DNA from: Pseudonocardia sp. HH130630-07
Lineage (GTDB): Bacteria; Actinomycetota; Actinomycetes; Mycobacteriales; Pseudonocardiaceae
Direction of reading: 5' to 3'
Assembly: GCF_001698125.1 (NCBI RefSeq)
Contig: NZ_CP013854.1
Span: 3,410,001-3,474,000, forward strand
DNA length: 64,000 nt
Shown here: in pieces, positions 21,104 through 30,797 of the stretch
Position numbering within the stretch: the first letter of the stretch is position 1
Layout: each line of letters opens with the position of its first letter
Position numbers and translations under genes: made by a program
The notes under the pieces: model-generated
What the model saw: the letters and a program-made list of their open reading frames with translations, nothing else
Database searches by the model: none
What the model was told of the DNA's origin: nothing

Positions 21104-23035
21104 ATGACCGCGGCACCGACCCGGCCGGCCCTGCCCGAGCTGATCGACCTCGACGACTTCTTCACCGACGCGAAGTCCGGCGGCGCGTCGATCTCGCCGG
21201 ACGGCACCCGGCTGGCCTACCTGGCGCCGGCGTACGGGCGTCGCAACATCTGGGTCCGCGGCATCGACGAGCAGCACGAGGACGCCGTCTGCGTCACCCA
21301 CGACGCCCGGCGCGGCATCTCGACCTACTACTGGGCCGAGGACTCCCGCCGCCTGCTGTACATGCAGGACACCGACGGCAACGAGGACTGGCACCTGTAC
21401 CGGGTGGACCTGGAGGACCCGGGCGAGCCCGCGGTCGACCTGACCCCGATGCCCGCGGGCTCGCGGGTGTTCGGCGCCGAACCGGTCCCCGGTGAGCCGG
21501 ACGTCGTCCTGGCCTGGATGAACCGCCGGCCGCTGTTCATCGACGTGTTCCGGATCGACATCGCCACCGGTGAGATCACCCCGCACCTGGAGCAGACCGA
21601 CCCGCGGCAGAGCATCCTGCCCGACCGGTACGGGAACCCGGCGTTCCACACGAACCTCACCGACGACGGCACGCTGGAGTTCTCCGCGGTCGACGGTCCG
21701 GGCGAGTACCGCCTGCTGTGCCGGGTCGGCGGCGCCGAGCACCCGGTGGGTGTGCACCCGCAGCAGGTGACGCCGGACGGGCAGGGCCTGCTGCTCGGCA
21801 TCTACCAGGACTCCGACCACCTGCGCCTGGTCCGGGTCGACCGGGCCACCGGCGAGCAGACCGTCGTCGCCGCACTCCCGGACCGCGACCTGTGCGTGAT
21901 CAGCGCCGCGGCGCCCGGCGTCCTTCCGCCGACGGTGTACACCAGCCGGCGCACCGGCGAGGCGATCGCGGCCCGGTTCACCGGCGACCGGCCGCACGTC
22001 GAGGTGCTCGACCCGCACTTCGCCGAGGTCTACGCGCGGCTCTCGGAGCTGTCCGACGGTGTGCTGGGCACGGTGTCCTCCGACGAGTCCGAGCAGCGCT
22101 GGATCGCGACCTTCGTCCACGACCGGAACCCGGGCGTGACCTGGTACTACGACCACTCGACCGGGGAGAGCCGGGAGCTGTTCCGGCCGTTCCCGCACCT
22201 GGACCCGGACGCGCTCGCCCCGATGGAACCGGTCCGCCTGACCGCCCGCGACGGGCTGGACCTGCACGGGTTCCTGACGCTGCCGGTGGGGATCGCGCCG
22301 GAGAAGCTGCCGCTGGTCCTGCTCGTGCACGGCGGCCCCTGGATGAACGACACCTGGGGCTACGACCCGGAGGTCCAGTTCCTGGCCAACCGGGGCTACG
22401 CGGTGCTGCAGATCAACTTCCGCGGCTCGTCCGGCTACGGGCGCCGGCACCTCACGGCGGCGATCGGCGAGCTCGCCGGGGCGATGCACGACGACCTCAT
22501 CGACGCCGCCGAGTGGGCGGTGACCCAGGGCTACGCCGATCCCGCCCGGATCGGCATCTACGGCGGCTCCTACGGCGGGTACGCCGCGCTGGTCGGGGTC
22601 ACCGTCACGCCCGACTTCTTCGCCGCCGCGGTGGACTACGTCGGCATCTCCGACCTGGCGAACTTCATGCGCACGCTGCCGCCGTTCGTCCGGCCGTACC
22701 AGGTCAACGCCTGGTTCCGGTACGCGGGCGACCCGGACGTCCCGGAGCAGGAGGCGGACATGCTGGCCCGGTCGCCGATCACCATGGTCGACCGGATCAC
22801 GACGCCGCTGCTGGTCGCCCAGGGTGCGAACGACGCCCGGGTGGTGCAGGCCGAGTCGGACAACATCGTCGCGTCGCTGCGGGAGCGCGGGGTGCCGGTG
22901 GAGTACATCCTCGCCGAGGACGAGGGGCACGGGTTCGCGAACAAGGAGAACCAGCGGCGCCTGCACCGGGCGATGGAGCGGCACTTCGCCGCACACCTGG
23001 GCGGGCGGCAGGAGAGCGTCACCCCGGAGCAGTGA
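21104..23035 (+). CDS. S9-family prolyl oligopeptidase / acylaminoacyl-peptidase-like
   Basis: 643-residue serine peptidase, cytoplasmic (no signal peptide). The N-terminal part (about 20-390) is a beta-propeller with WD-like repeats (SISPDGTRLAYLAP, YYWAEDSRRLLYMQD). The alpha/beta-hydrolase domain has VLLVHGGPW (oxyanion region), the nucleophile S489 in YGGSYGG, D577 in GANDARV and H609 in EGHGF. This fits enzymes that trim short peptides. The ATG at 21104 follows GGGAG; a longer in-frame start at 21038 is less likely. A TTGACC about 85 bases upstream could be a -35 element. The hairpin at 23060 ends the unit. Confidence 0.93.
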   Translation: MTAAPTRPALPELIDLDDFFTDAKSGGASISPDGTRLAYLAPAYGRRNIWVRGIDEQHEDAVCVTHDARRGISTYYWAEDSRRLLYMQDTDGNEDWHLYRVDLEDPGEPAVDLTPMPAGSRVFGAEPVPGEPDVVLAWMNRRPLFIDVFRIDIATGEITPHLEQTDPRQSILPDRYGNPAFHTNLTDDGTLEFSAVDGPGEYRLLCRVGGAEHPVGVHPQQVTPDGQGLLLGIYQDSDHLRLVRVDRATGEQTVVAALPDRDLCVISAAAPGVLPPTVYTSRRTGEAIAARFTGDRPHVEVLDPHFAEVYARLSELSDGVLGTVSSDESEQRWIATFVHDRNPGVTWYYDHSTGESRELFRPFPHLDPDALAPMEPVRLTARDGLDLHGFLTLPVGIAPEKLPLVLLVHGGPWMNDTWGYDPEVQFLANRGYAVLQINFRGSSGYGRRHLTAAIGELAGAMHDDLIDAAEWAVTQGYADPARIGIYGGSYGGYAALVGVTVTPDFFAAAVDYVGISDLANFMRTLPPFVRPYQVNAWFRYAGDPDVPEQEADMLARSPITMVDRITTPLLVAQGANDARVVQAESDNIVASLRERGVPVEYILAEDEGHGFANKENQRRLHRAMERHFAAHLGGRQESVTPEQ

Positions 23036-23059
23036 CCGGTCGGTGATCGACATCCTGGC

Positions 23060-23091
23060 TGCGTCCGGTGCCGTCGGCGGCACCGGACGCA
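23060..23091. terminator. Hairpin terminator of the S9 peptidase gene
   Basis: Perfect 13-bp stem TGCGTCCGGTGCC/GGCACCGGACGCA with a 6-base loop, 25 bases after the stop. It also lies right where the 5' end of the phosphatase remnant should be. Confidence 0.8.
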
Positions 23092-23100
23092 ACCGAGGAT

Positions 23101-23526
23101 CCGATCAGCCCGCGTCGGCGGCGCGACGGCCTCGCCGCCGTGTTCTGCTCCGACCTGCACCGCGCGGTGCAGACGGCCCGGATCGCCTTCGCCGGGTCCG
23201 GGATCCCGCTCCTGCTCGACCGGCGATTGCGGGAGTGCGACTACGGCGAGCTCAACGGCCGCCCGAGCGCCGAGGTGCTCGCACAGCGGACCGCCCGGGT
23301 ACGGCTGGCGTACCCGGGCGGGGAGAGCTGGACGGGTGCGATCGCGCGGACCGCACCCGTCCTCACCGATCTGCTGGCCCGGTGGGACGGTCGCCGGGTC
23401 CTGCTGGTCGGGCACGTCGCCACGAGGTGGACCCTCGACCACCTCGTCGACGGTGCCCCGGTCGACGACCTGGTCGCGGCCGACTTCGGCTGACGGGAGG
23501 GCTGGGAGTACCGGCTGACCGGCTAG
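23101..23526 (+). pseudogene. Histidine phosphatase family remnant (5' truncated, in-frame stop)
   Basis: The reading frame matches the middle and end of histidine phosphatase (phosphoglycerate mutase-like) proteins: AAVFCSDLHRAVQTARIAF, RRLRECDYGELNGRP and the second catalytic His in LLVGHVATRW. The N-terminal LxRHGE motif with the phospho-accepting His is missing; the sequence in its place is the terminator hairpin of the upstream gene. Near the end, a TGA at 23491 interrupts what reads on as REGWEYRLTG; family members usually have a Trp there, so TGG to TGA is likely. Both defects point to a dead gene. Confidence 0.75.
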
Positions 23527-25034
23527 GACGCGGTGGTGACCCGGCCGGAGGCCAGCTCCGCCGCCGCGTCGAACTCGCGCTCCAGCTCGGCGTTCGGGAC
23601 CCAGGTCGCCCGGCTCACGACGACCGCGACCAGCACGTTCGCCAGGAAGCCCGGGATGATCTCGTAGAGGTCGACGCCGGCGATCTGCGGGGCGTAGGCG
23701 TCCCACACGAACACCGTGACCGCACCGACGATCATCCCGGCCAGCGCACCCCAGTTGGTGAGCCGGCGCCAGAACAGGCACAGCAGCACGGCCGGGCCGA
23801 ACGAGGCGCCGAAGCCGGCCCAGGCGAACGCCACCAGGTCCAGGATCGTGCCGCTCGGGTTGAGCGCCAGCAGCCCGGCGATCACGGCGACGGCCAGCAC
23901 GCAGCCCCGGCCGAGCGCCATCAGCCGCTCCGGGGAGGCGTCCCGCCCGACGACCTTGTAGAGGTCCTCGACGAACGCCGACGAGCTGACGATCAGCTGG
24001 CTGGACACCGTGCTCATGATGGCGGCCAGCACGGCGGCGAACACGAACCCGACGACCAGCGGGTGCAGCAGGATCCGCGACATCTCCAGCACGACCAGCT
24101 CGGGGTTGTCCAGCGTGGCCCCGGTCCGGTGGAAGAACGCGATCCCGACGACGCCGCAGGTGACCGCCCCGACCAGGGTCGCGATCATCCAGCTCATCCC
24201 GATCCGGCGGGCCGGGCCCGCGGAGGCGGCGTCCCGCATGGCCATGAACCGCACGATGACGTGCGGCTGGCCGAAGTAGCCCAGGCCCCAGGCGGCGGCC
24301 GAGATGATGCCGAGCACGGTCGTCGCGGACAGCGCCGCACCGCCGATGAACGACAGCCGGGTCGGGTCGATCTCGTTCACGCCCGCCATCGTCTCGCCGG
24401 GACCGCCGATCGCGGCGATCGCGATGACCGGCACGACCAGCAGCGCGAGCATCATCATCAGGCCCTGCACGACGTCGGTCAGCGACGCCCCGAGGAACCC
24501 GCCGATCATCGTGTAGGCCAGGGTCACGACGGCCACGATGATCATGCCGGTCAGGTACGTGCCGCCGAAGGCGAGCACGAAGAACTCGCCCCCGGCGACC
24601 ATCATCGACGACACGTAGAAGGTGAAGAACACCAGCACGATGGCGCCCGACGCCACCCGCAGCGCACGGGAGGTGTCGTGCAACCGGTTCTCGAAGAAGC
24701 TCGGGATGGTGATCGAGTTCCGGGCGACCTCGGTGTAGGACCGCAGGCGCGGCGCCACGAACTTCCAGTTCAGGTACGCGCCCGCGGTCAGCCCGATCGC
24801 GATCCAGGCCTCGATCAGCCCGGAGGCGTAGATCGCCCCGGGCAGCCCCATCATCAGCCAGCCCGACATGTCCGAGGCGCCGGCACTCAGCGCCGCCGTC
24901 CAGGGCGGGAGTTGCCGCCCGGCCAGCATGTAGCCCTCGTGGTCGGCGGTCTGCCGATAGGCGTACCAGCCGATGCCGATCATGACGGCGAAGTAGACGA
25001 CGAGTGCGGTGACCTGGAAGGTCTGGTCCGGCAT
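23523..25034 (-). CDS. putP: Sodium/proline symporter PutP
   Basis: 503-residue sodium:solute symporter (SSS family) importing proline, with about 13 membrane segments. Typical motifs are GYMLAGRQLPPWTAALSAGASDMSGWL (in parts), the SGASDMSGW block near residues 50-60, and GFGASFGPAVL and AAIMSTVSSQLI with conserved Ser residues of the Na+/proline site. The ATG at 25034 follows AAGGGAG. It begins 34 bases downstream of putA on the same strand: a classic put operon. The last bases overlap the phosphatase remnant. Confidence 0.95.
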   Translation of the reverse strand: MPDQTFQVTALVVYFAVMIGIGWYAYRQTADHEGYMLAGRQLPPWTAALSAGASDMSGWLMMGLPGAIYASGLIEAWIAIGLTAGAYLNWKFVAPRLRSYTEVARNSITIPSFFENRLHDTSRALRVASGAIVLVFFTFYVSSMMVAGGEFFVLAFGGTYLTGMIIVAVVTLAYTMIGGFLGASLTDVVQGLMMMLALLVVPVIAIAAIGGPGETMAGVNEIDPTRLSFIGGAALSATTVLGIISAAAWGLGYFGQPHVIVRFMAMRDAASAGPARRIGMSWMIATLVGAVTCGVVGIAFFHRTGATLDNPELVVLEMSRILLHPLVVGFVFAAVLAAIMSTVSSQLIVSSSAFVEDLYKVVGRDASPERLMALGRGCVLAVAVIAGLLALNPSGTILDLVAFAWAGFGASFGPAVLLCLFWRRLTNWGALAGMIVGAVTVFVWDAYAPQIAGVDLYEIIPGFLANVLVAVVVSRATWVPNAELEREFDAAAELASGRVTTAS

Positions 25035-25068
25035 CTGATGAGCTCCCTTGCTCGTGTCGGATCGTGGT

Positions 25069-28000
25069 TCAGCGTGGCGCCGGCACGACGGCCGGGACCT
25101 CGTGCGGGTGCGGGGTACCGAAGCGGTGCGCGGTGACCGAGACCGCCTGCTCGCGCAGGAACGGCAGCAGCTCGACCCGGCCGGCGGTGACGACCGGCCC
25201 GTCGTAGACGGCCAGCGCGGGCGAGCCACCGGTGGCGGCCGCGATCTCGCTCGCCGGGGTGCCGATCAGCCGCAGCCGCCCGCCGGTGACGCCCAGCTCC
25301 CGGGCCCGGGTGTGCCAGGCACCGGTGTCGTCGTGGCGGACCGACGCGCCGAGCGCGACCAGCGCGTCGTGCAGCGCCGCGGGCAGCTCGGTCGCCGTGC
25401 TGACGGTGACCGGGGCGGAGACCCTGGCCCCGGCGGCGACGATCCGCAGCAGCTCGGCGGCGTGCCCGCCGCCGTGCCGGACGGTGACCGGCATCGGGTG
25501 GTAGCGCAGCACGTTGTGCTCGCTGACCAGCCCGGTCGCGTCCCGCGCGATGCCGAACTCCTCCCGCAGCGCCGTGACGTCGGTGCTCAGCGCACCGGAG
25601 AGCCAGGCCAGGTCCGCCTCGTCCAGGTCGGCCGCGCGGGCACCGCGCAGCACCCGGGCGGACAGGGCGTCGTCCGGTGCGTCCGCGCGCACCGGCGAGT
25701 CGGTCCAGCTGCCCAGCCCGACGAGGTAGTTCGGGCCACCGGCCTTGGTGCCGGCGCCGACCGCGGACTTCTTCCAGCCGCCGAAGGCCTGGCGCTGCAC
25801 GATCGCGCCGGTGATGCCCCGGTTGACGTAGGCGTTGCCGGCCTCGACGGTCGCGAGCCAGGTGTCGATCTCTTCGGGGTCCAGCGAGTGCAGGCCGGAG
25901 GTGAGCCCGTAGTCGACCTGGTTGACCAGCTCGACGGCCTTCTCCAGGGTCGGCGCGGTCATGATGCCGAGCACCGGGCCGAAGTACTCGGTGAGGTGGT
26001 ACTCCGAGCCGGGCTGCACGTTCTCCCGGACGCCGGGGCGCCACAGGGTGCCGGTCTCGTCGAGGCGCTCGGGGGCGATCACCCAGCGCTCGCCGTCGCC
26101 CAGCGTGGTCAGCGCGGAGAGCAGCTTGCCCTCGGCCGGCCCGATCAGCGGGCCGACCTGGGCGCCCTCCTCCCAGGCCCAGCCGACCCGCAGCGAGGAC
26201 ACCGCGTCGATGAGCTGGCGGCGGAAGCGCTTCGAGGTCGCGACCGAGCCGACGAGCACGACCAGCGAGGCCGCCGAGCACTTCTGGCCGGCGTGCCCGA
26301 AGGCCGAGCGGGCGACGTCGCGGGCGGCGAGGTCCAGGTCGGCCGCCGGGGTCACGATGATCGCGTTCTTGCCGCTGGTCTCGGCGAGCAGCGGCAGGTT
26401 GGGCCGCATCGAGCGGAACAGCTCGGCGGTCTCGTAGGCGCCGGTGAGGATGACCCGCTCGACGGCCGGGTGCGAGATCAGCTCGGAACCGAGGCTGGAC
26501 TCGTCGAGCCGGACGAAGCGCAGCACGTCCCGCGGGACGCCCGCGGCCCACAGCGCCTCGGCGACGACGGCGCCGCAGCGCCGGGCCGGGTCGGCCGGCT
26601 TGAACACCACGGGGGAGCCCGCGGCGAGCGCGGCCAGCGTCGAGCCGGCCGGGATGGCCACCGGGAAGTTCCACGGCGGGGTCACGACGGTCAGCGCCGC
26701 GGACTCGTACCGGGCGCCGTCGACGGTCTCGAGGTTGCGGCCGGACTCGGCGTAGAAGTGTGCGAAGTCGATCGCCTCGCTTACCTCGGGGTCGCCCTGC
26801 TCCAGCAGCTTCCCGCACTCCGAGCCCATGACCTCCAGCAGCTCGGCGCGCCGGGCGGCCAGCTCGTCACCGGCCCGGTGCAGGATCTCGGCCCGCTTGT
26901 CGGCGCCGAGCGCGCGCCAGGACTCGCCGGCCGCGCGGGCGCCGGTGACGATCTCCTCCAGCTCGGTGCGGGAGGTGACGGTGCCGTCGGTGACGGTCTG
27001 CTCCCCGAGCACCGAGTCGCGCATCTTCGTCCGGATGCGGTCGCCCCAGGTGCGGTTGGCGGCCACCGAGGTGTCGGTGTCGGGGGTGTTGGTGAACCCG
27101 TGCAGCGGGGCGGGGGCCTCGGGCCGGCTGCGGTCCTGCGACCGGTTCGGCGCGGGCGGCTCGGTCGGCATGATGGCCACGGAGTCGAGGAAGCGGCGCT
27201 TCTCGCGCTCGAAGAGGTCCGGGTTCGCGTCGAGGTCGAACGCGGCGGACATGTAGTTCTCCGGGGAGGCACCCTCCTCGAGCCGCCGGATCAGGTAGGC
27301 GATCGCGACGTCGAACTCGGCCGGGTGCACGACCGGGGTGTAGAGCAGCAGCGAGCCGACGTCGGCCCGGACCGCCGCGGCCTGCGCGGTGGCCATGCCG
27401 AGCAGCATCTCGATCTCGACGCCGTCTCGACATCGGCGGCGCCCGGCCAGCAGCCAGGCCAGCGCGATGTCGAACAGGTTGTGCCCGGCGATGCCGATCC
27501 GCACCGCAGCGGTGTGCTCCGGGCGCAACGCGTAGTCCAGGACGGCCTTGTACGAGGCGTCCGAGGCCAGCTTGCTGTCACACGTCGCGAGCGGCCAGTC
27601 GTGGACCTCGGCGTCGACCTGCTCCATCGGCAGGTTGGCGCCCTTCACGACGCGGACCTTGATCCGGGCCCCGCCCCGGGCGACGCGGGCGGCCGCCCAC
27701 TCCTGCAGCCGGATCATCACCGACAGCGCGTCCGGCAGGTAGGCCTGCAGGACGATCCCGGCCTCCAGGTCGGCGAACTCCGGGCGGTCCAGCAGCGTGG
27801 TGAAGACCGCGAGGGTGAGGTCGAGGTCCTTGTACTCCTCCATGTCGAGGTTGAGGAACTTCTGCCCGCCCGGGGCCGTGCGGGCGAGCCGGTACAGCGG
27901 GGCGAGCGCCTCGACGGCGTCGGCGACGGCCTTGTCGAACGACCACGGGTCGTGCGGGGCCACGGTGGAGGAGACCTTGATCGAGACGTAGTCGACGTCG

Positions 28001-28530
28001 TCGCGGGCGAGCAGCGCGCGGGTGCCCTCGACCCGGCGGGCGGCCTCGCCCTCACCGAGGATGGCCTCGCCGAGCAGGTTGATGTTGAGCCGGGCGCCGT
28101 CCTGCGAGTTGCGGATCCGCTTGATCGCCGGGCCGAGCCGGCGGTCCGAGGCGTCGATCAGCAGGTGGCGGACCATCTGGCGCAGCGACGCCTGGGCCAC
28201 CGGGACGACGACGCCGGGCAGCACCTTCCCGGCCAGCGCGCCGGCGCGGACCGCGGCGCGCAGCGGCAGCGGCAGGAACTTCGGGATGATCGGCACCAGC
28301 GCGGCCAGGTTGCGGGCCGCGGCGCGCGGGTCCTCCGGGCGGATCACGCCGTCGACGAAGCCGACGGTGAAGGCGAGCCCGTTGGGGTCGTTCAGGACGC
28401 CGGCGAGGCGCTGCGCGGAGGCGTCCACCGGCTCGCTGCGGCTGTTCTCCAGCCAGCGGCGGACCAACGCGACCGCGTCGTCGGCCAGTGCCTCATCGAT
28501 GACCACTGCGGTCGGTCGGTCGGTACTCAT
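25069..28530 (-). CDS. putA: Bifunctional proline dehydrogenase / L-glutamate gamma-semialdehyde dehydrogenase
   Basis: 1,153-residue PutA that oxidises proline to glutamate in two steps. The FAD-dependent proline dehydrogenase barrel lies within about residues 90-470 (YVSIKVSS, FLNLDMEEYKD, RVVKGANLPMEQ, HNLFDIA). The NAD-dependent aldehyde dehydrogenase follows (TPPWNFPVAIPAG, LAETSGKNA, catalytic C751 in GHAGQKCSAAS, TEYFGPVLG). A C-terminal extension of about 120 residues has no clear active motif. There is no N-terminal ribbon-helix-helix, so it should not repress its own operon. I chose the ATG at 28530 with GAGGGG upstream. The divergent LysR gene is the likely activator. Confidence 0.97.
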   Translation of the reverse strand: MSTDRPTAVVIDEALADDAVALVRRWLENSRSEPVDASAQRLAGVLNDPNGLAFTVGFVDGVIRPEDPRAAARNLAALVPIIPKFLPLPLRAAVRAGALAGKVLPGVVVPVAQASLRQMVRHLLIDASDRRLGPAIKRIRNSQDGARLNINLLGEAILGEGEAARRVEGTRALLARDDVDYVSIKVSSTVAPHDPWSFDKAVADAVEALAPLYRLARTAPGGQKFLNLDMEEYKDLDLTLAVFTTLLDRPEFADLEAGIVLQAYLPDALSVMIRLQEWAAARVARGGARIKVRVVKGANLPMEQVDAEVHDWPLATCDSKLASDASYKAVLDYALRPEHTAAVRIGIAGHNLFDIALAWLLAGRRRCRDGVEIEMLLGMATAQAAAVRADVGSLLLYTPVVHPAEFDVAIAYLIRRLEEGASPENYMSAAFDLDANPDLFEREKRRFLDSVAIMPTEPPAPNRSQDRSRPEAPAPLHGFTNTPDTDTSVAANRTWGDRIRTKMRDSVLGEQTVTDGTVTSRTELEEIVTGARAAGESWRALGADKRAEILHRAGDELAARRAELLEVMGSECGKLLEQGDPEVSEAIDFAHFYAESGRNLETVDGARYESAALTVVTPPWNFPVAIPAGSTLAALAAGSPVVFKPADPARRCGAVVAEALWAAGVPRDVLRFVRLDESSLGSELISHPAVERVILTGAYETAELFRSMRPNLPLLAETSGKNAIIVTPAADLDLAARDVARSAFGHAGQKCSAASLVVLVGSVATSKRFRRQLIDAVSSLRVGWAWEEGAQVGPLIGPAEGKLLSALTTLGDGERWVIAPERLDETGTLWRPGVRENVQPGSEYHLTEYFGPVLGIMTAPTLEKAVELVNQVDYGLTSGLHSLDPEEIDTWLATVEAGNAYVNRGITGAIVQRQAFGGWKKSAVGAGTKAGGPNYLVGLGSWTDSPVRADAPDDALSARVLRGARAADLDEADLAWLSGALSTDVTALREEFGIARDATGLVSEHNVLRYHPMPVTVRHGGGHAAELLRIVAAGARVSAPVTVSTATELPAALHDALVALGASVRHDDTGAWHTRARELGVTGGRLRLIGTPASEIAAATGGSPALAVYDGPVVTAGRVELLPFLREQAVSVTAHRFGTPHPHEVPAVVPAPR

Positions 28531-28585
28531 TCCCCTCGTCTCCTTCGTGTCGGGGTTGCCCGGTTCGGAGGAGCGTCTCAGGACA

Positions 28586-28620
28586 TACCCTTCGCGAATA
28601 GCGACGAAATGAGAAGGATA
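28586..28620. promoter_or_regulatory. putA-lysR intergenic dyad, candidate LysR site
   Basis: TACCCTTC (28586-28593) and GAAGGATA (28613-28620) form a 7/8 inverted repeat in the 118-bp divergent intergenic region, which is clearly more A/T-rich than its surroundings. A second weak dyad (TTCGC...GCGACGAA) lies between the arms. It is positioned to control putA-putP and the LysR gene itself. Confidence 0.5.
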
Positions 28621-28648
28621 CTGTTCGGTAGAACCGAAAGGTGTGTCC

Positions 28649-29551
28649 ATGTGGGATCTCCGTCGCCTCCACCTGCTGCACGAGCTGCACCGCCGGGGCA
28701 CCGTGACCGCGGTCGCGCAGCGGCTGAACTACAGCCCGTCGAGCGTGTCGGCTCAGCTCGCGAAGCTGGAGGACGAGGTCGGGGTCCGGCTGCTGGAGCC
28801 CGACGGCCGCCGGGTGCGGCTGACCCCGCAGGGCGAGCGGGTCGCCCGGTACGCCGCGCAGGTGCTCGACCTGGAGGAGAGCGTCCGCAGCGAGCTGCGC
28901 CCGGACGAGGCGGTCACCGAGACGGTGCGCCTGGCGACGCTGGAGACGACCGGCCGGGTGCTGCTCCCGGCGGCGCTGACCCGGCTGCGGACCGCGGCGC
29001 CCTACCTGCGGGTGGAGGCGTCGGTGCTGCCGCCGGAGGTCGGACTGACCGAGCTGGAGGCCCGCGGGTTCGATCTCGCGATCGCCGAGCAGTACCCCGG
29101 GCACACCCGGGCGCACCGGGAACGGCTTGACCGGCAGGTGCTGGGGACCGACCCGGTGCGCCTGGTCGTCCCGGCGGTGTCCGGGATCACCGACCTGCCC
29201 GGCGCCGCCTCGATGCCCTGGGTGATGGAGCCCGAGGGCACCGCGGCCCGGAACTGGGCGGTGCAGCAGTGCCGGGCCGCCGGGTTCGAGCCGGACATCC
29301 GGTTCGACTCGGCCGACCTGGAGATCCACGTGCACCTGGTGCGGGCCGGGCACGCCGTCGGGCTGCTGCCGGACCTGGTGTGGACCGGCAACGCCGTGGG
29401 CGTCCGGCTGATCGAGCTGCCCGGGCCGTCGCACCGGGAGGTCTTCACCTCGGTCCGGGCGGCGGCGGTGTCCCGCCCGGCGATCCGGGCGGTGCGGGCG
29501 GCGCTGGCCGAGGCGTTCGACGCCGTGGGCCGGGCCGGCGTCCCCCGCTGA
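28649..29551 (+). CDS. LysR-family regulator, probably of putAP
   Basis: 300-residue LysR-type regulator. The N-terminal helix-turn-helix is in LHRRGTVTAVAQRLNYSPSS and the following SAQLAKLEDEVGVRLLE. An effector-binding domain of two alpha/beta lobes follows (LATLETTGRVLLPAAL, FDLAIAEQYPGH). The ATG at 28649 is preferred over the GTG six bases earlier because the AGG ribosome site would lie too close to the GTG. It is divergent from putA with 118 bases between them, the usual layout for a LysR gene and its target. Proline or a derivative is the inferred effector. Confidence 0.9.
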   Translation: MWDLRRLHLLHELHRRGTVTAVAQRLNYSPSSVSAQLAKLEDEVGVRLLEPDGRRVRLTPQGERVARYAAQVLDLEESVRSELRPDEAVTETVRLATLETTGRVLLPAALTRLRTAAPYLRVEASVLPPEVGLTELEARGFDLAIAEQYPGHTRAHRERLDRQVLGTDPVRLVVPAVSGITDLPGAASMPWVMEPEGTAARNWAVQQCRAAGFEPDIRFDSADLEIHVHLVRAGHAVGLLPDLVWTGNAVGVRLIELPGPSHREVFTSVRAAAVSRPAIRAVRAALAEAFDAVGRAGVPR

Positions 29552-29654
29552 GCACGCCCCGGTGCCGCCCGAGGCACGATCGCCGCCCGCGCGGACCCCT
29601 CGCCCGCACTACCGTGGCCGGTGCCCCGACGACCGCCGGGCAGGGAAGGAACCG

Positions 29655-30761
29655 ATGACCGCCACGCTGGTCGTGGGCGCCGGGATCGCCGGCTGCGCCG
29701 TCGCACGCGTGCTCCGGCGCCGCGGGCTCGATGTCACGATCGTCGAGCGGCGCCTCGAACCTCCGCGCTCCGGGACGGCGCTGAACCTCCCGGGCAACGC
29801 GGTCCGGGCGTTGCGGTCGCTCGGGATCGACGCGGGGCCGCACCTGTCCGCGTTCCCGATCCGGCGCCGGGAGTACCGCAGCGCGACCGACCGGCTGCTC
29901 TTCTCCGTGGACGAGGCCGGATTCTGGTCCGGCGTCGCCGAGTCCTGGTGCGTGTCGCACGCCGAGCTCGGCGCGGAGCTGGCCCGGGGCCTGGACGTCC
30001 GGTTCGGCACCCGGGTCCTCGGGATCGACGACGGCGCGGGGGACGGGCCGAGCACCGTGACGTTCGAGGACGGGACCCGGCGCAGCTACGACCTGGTGGT
30101 CGGGGCGGACGGCATCCGGTCCGTCGTCCGCGGGATCGTCTCGCCGGCCGTCCCGGCTCCGTCGGTCATGACCCCGGGCAGCTGGCGGCTGGTCACCGCC
30201 GACCCGGGCGTCGAGCACTGGACGGCGTGGACCGGGCGCCGGGGCACGTTCCTGCTGATCCCGATGGGCGGCGGGCGGGCGTACGGCTACGCGTCCACCA
30301 GCCGGGGCGAACCGGTGGACACCGACCCGGAGTGGCTCCGGCGGACCTTCGGCGGGTTCCCCCGGCCGGTCCGCGAGACGGTCGGTGCGGTCCTCGCCGG
30401 TGACGGCCGGCTGCACCACGCGCCGGTCGAGGAGCTGCGTACCGACCGCTGGCACCGGGGCGGGGTCGTGGTGGTCGGGGACGCCGCGCACGCCACCGGC
30501 CCGGTGTGGGCGCAGGGGGCGGCGATGGCGCTGGAGGACGCCGTCGTCCTCGGCGAGACGATGGCACTGCCCGGGACCACGGCCGAGAAGCTGGACCGCT
30601 GGGAACGACGCCGGCGTCCGCGGGTCGAGCACGTGCAGGCCGCCACCGACCGGATGTCGCGGATCGCCGCGCTGCCCGACCGGCTGCTGCGCCTCACCAC
30701 CCCGCTGGCCGGCCCCCGCTCGTACCGCGCGGCCTACCGCCCGCTACGCGCCACTCCCTGA
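29655..30761 (+). CDS. FAD-dependent monooxygenase (PHBH fold)
   Basis: 368-residue flavoprotein of the aromatic-hydroxylase/squalene-epoxidase-like group. The N-terminal Rossmann motif is VVGAGIAGCAVARVLRRRG, followed by DG/GD motifs: YDLVVGADGIRSVVR and VVVVGDAAHATGPVWAQGA. There is no signal peptide. The ATG at 29655 follows GGGAAGGA. It stands alone between LysR and a pair of palindromic repeats. The substrate is unknown; such enzymes hydroxylate aromatic or polyketide rings or inactivate antibiotics. Confidence 0.9.
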   Translation: MTATLVVGAGIAGCAVARVLRRRGLDVTIVERRLEPPRSGTALNLPGNAVRALRSLGIDAGPHLSAFPIRRREYRSATDRLLFSVDEAGFWSGVAESWCVSHAELGAELARGLDVRFGTRVLGIDDGAGDGPSTVTFEDGTRRSYDLVVGADGIRSVVRGIVSPAVPAPSVMTPGSWRLVTADPGVEHWTAWTGRRGTFLLIPMGGGRAYGYASTSRGEPVDTDPEWLRRTFGGFPRPVRETVGAVLAGDGRLHHAPVEELRTDRWHRGGVVVVGDAAHATGPVWAQGAAMALEDAVVLGETMALPGTTAEKLDRWERRRRPRVEHVQAATDRMSRIAALPDRLLRLTTPLAGPRSYRAAYRPLRATP

Positions 30762-30797
30762 GCCCGGCCCCCGCCCCCGCCCCCGGCCCCCGGACAC

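Noticed and set aside
25048-29130. Plus-strand 1,360-codon open frame opposite putA
   Set aside because: Antisense shadow of putA, with no domain motif.
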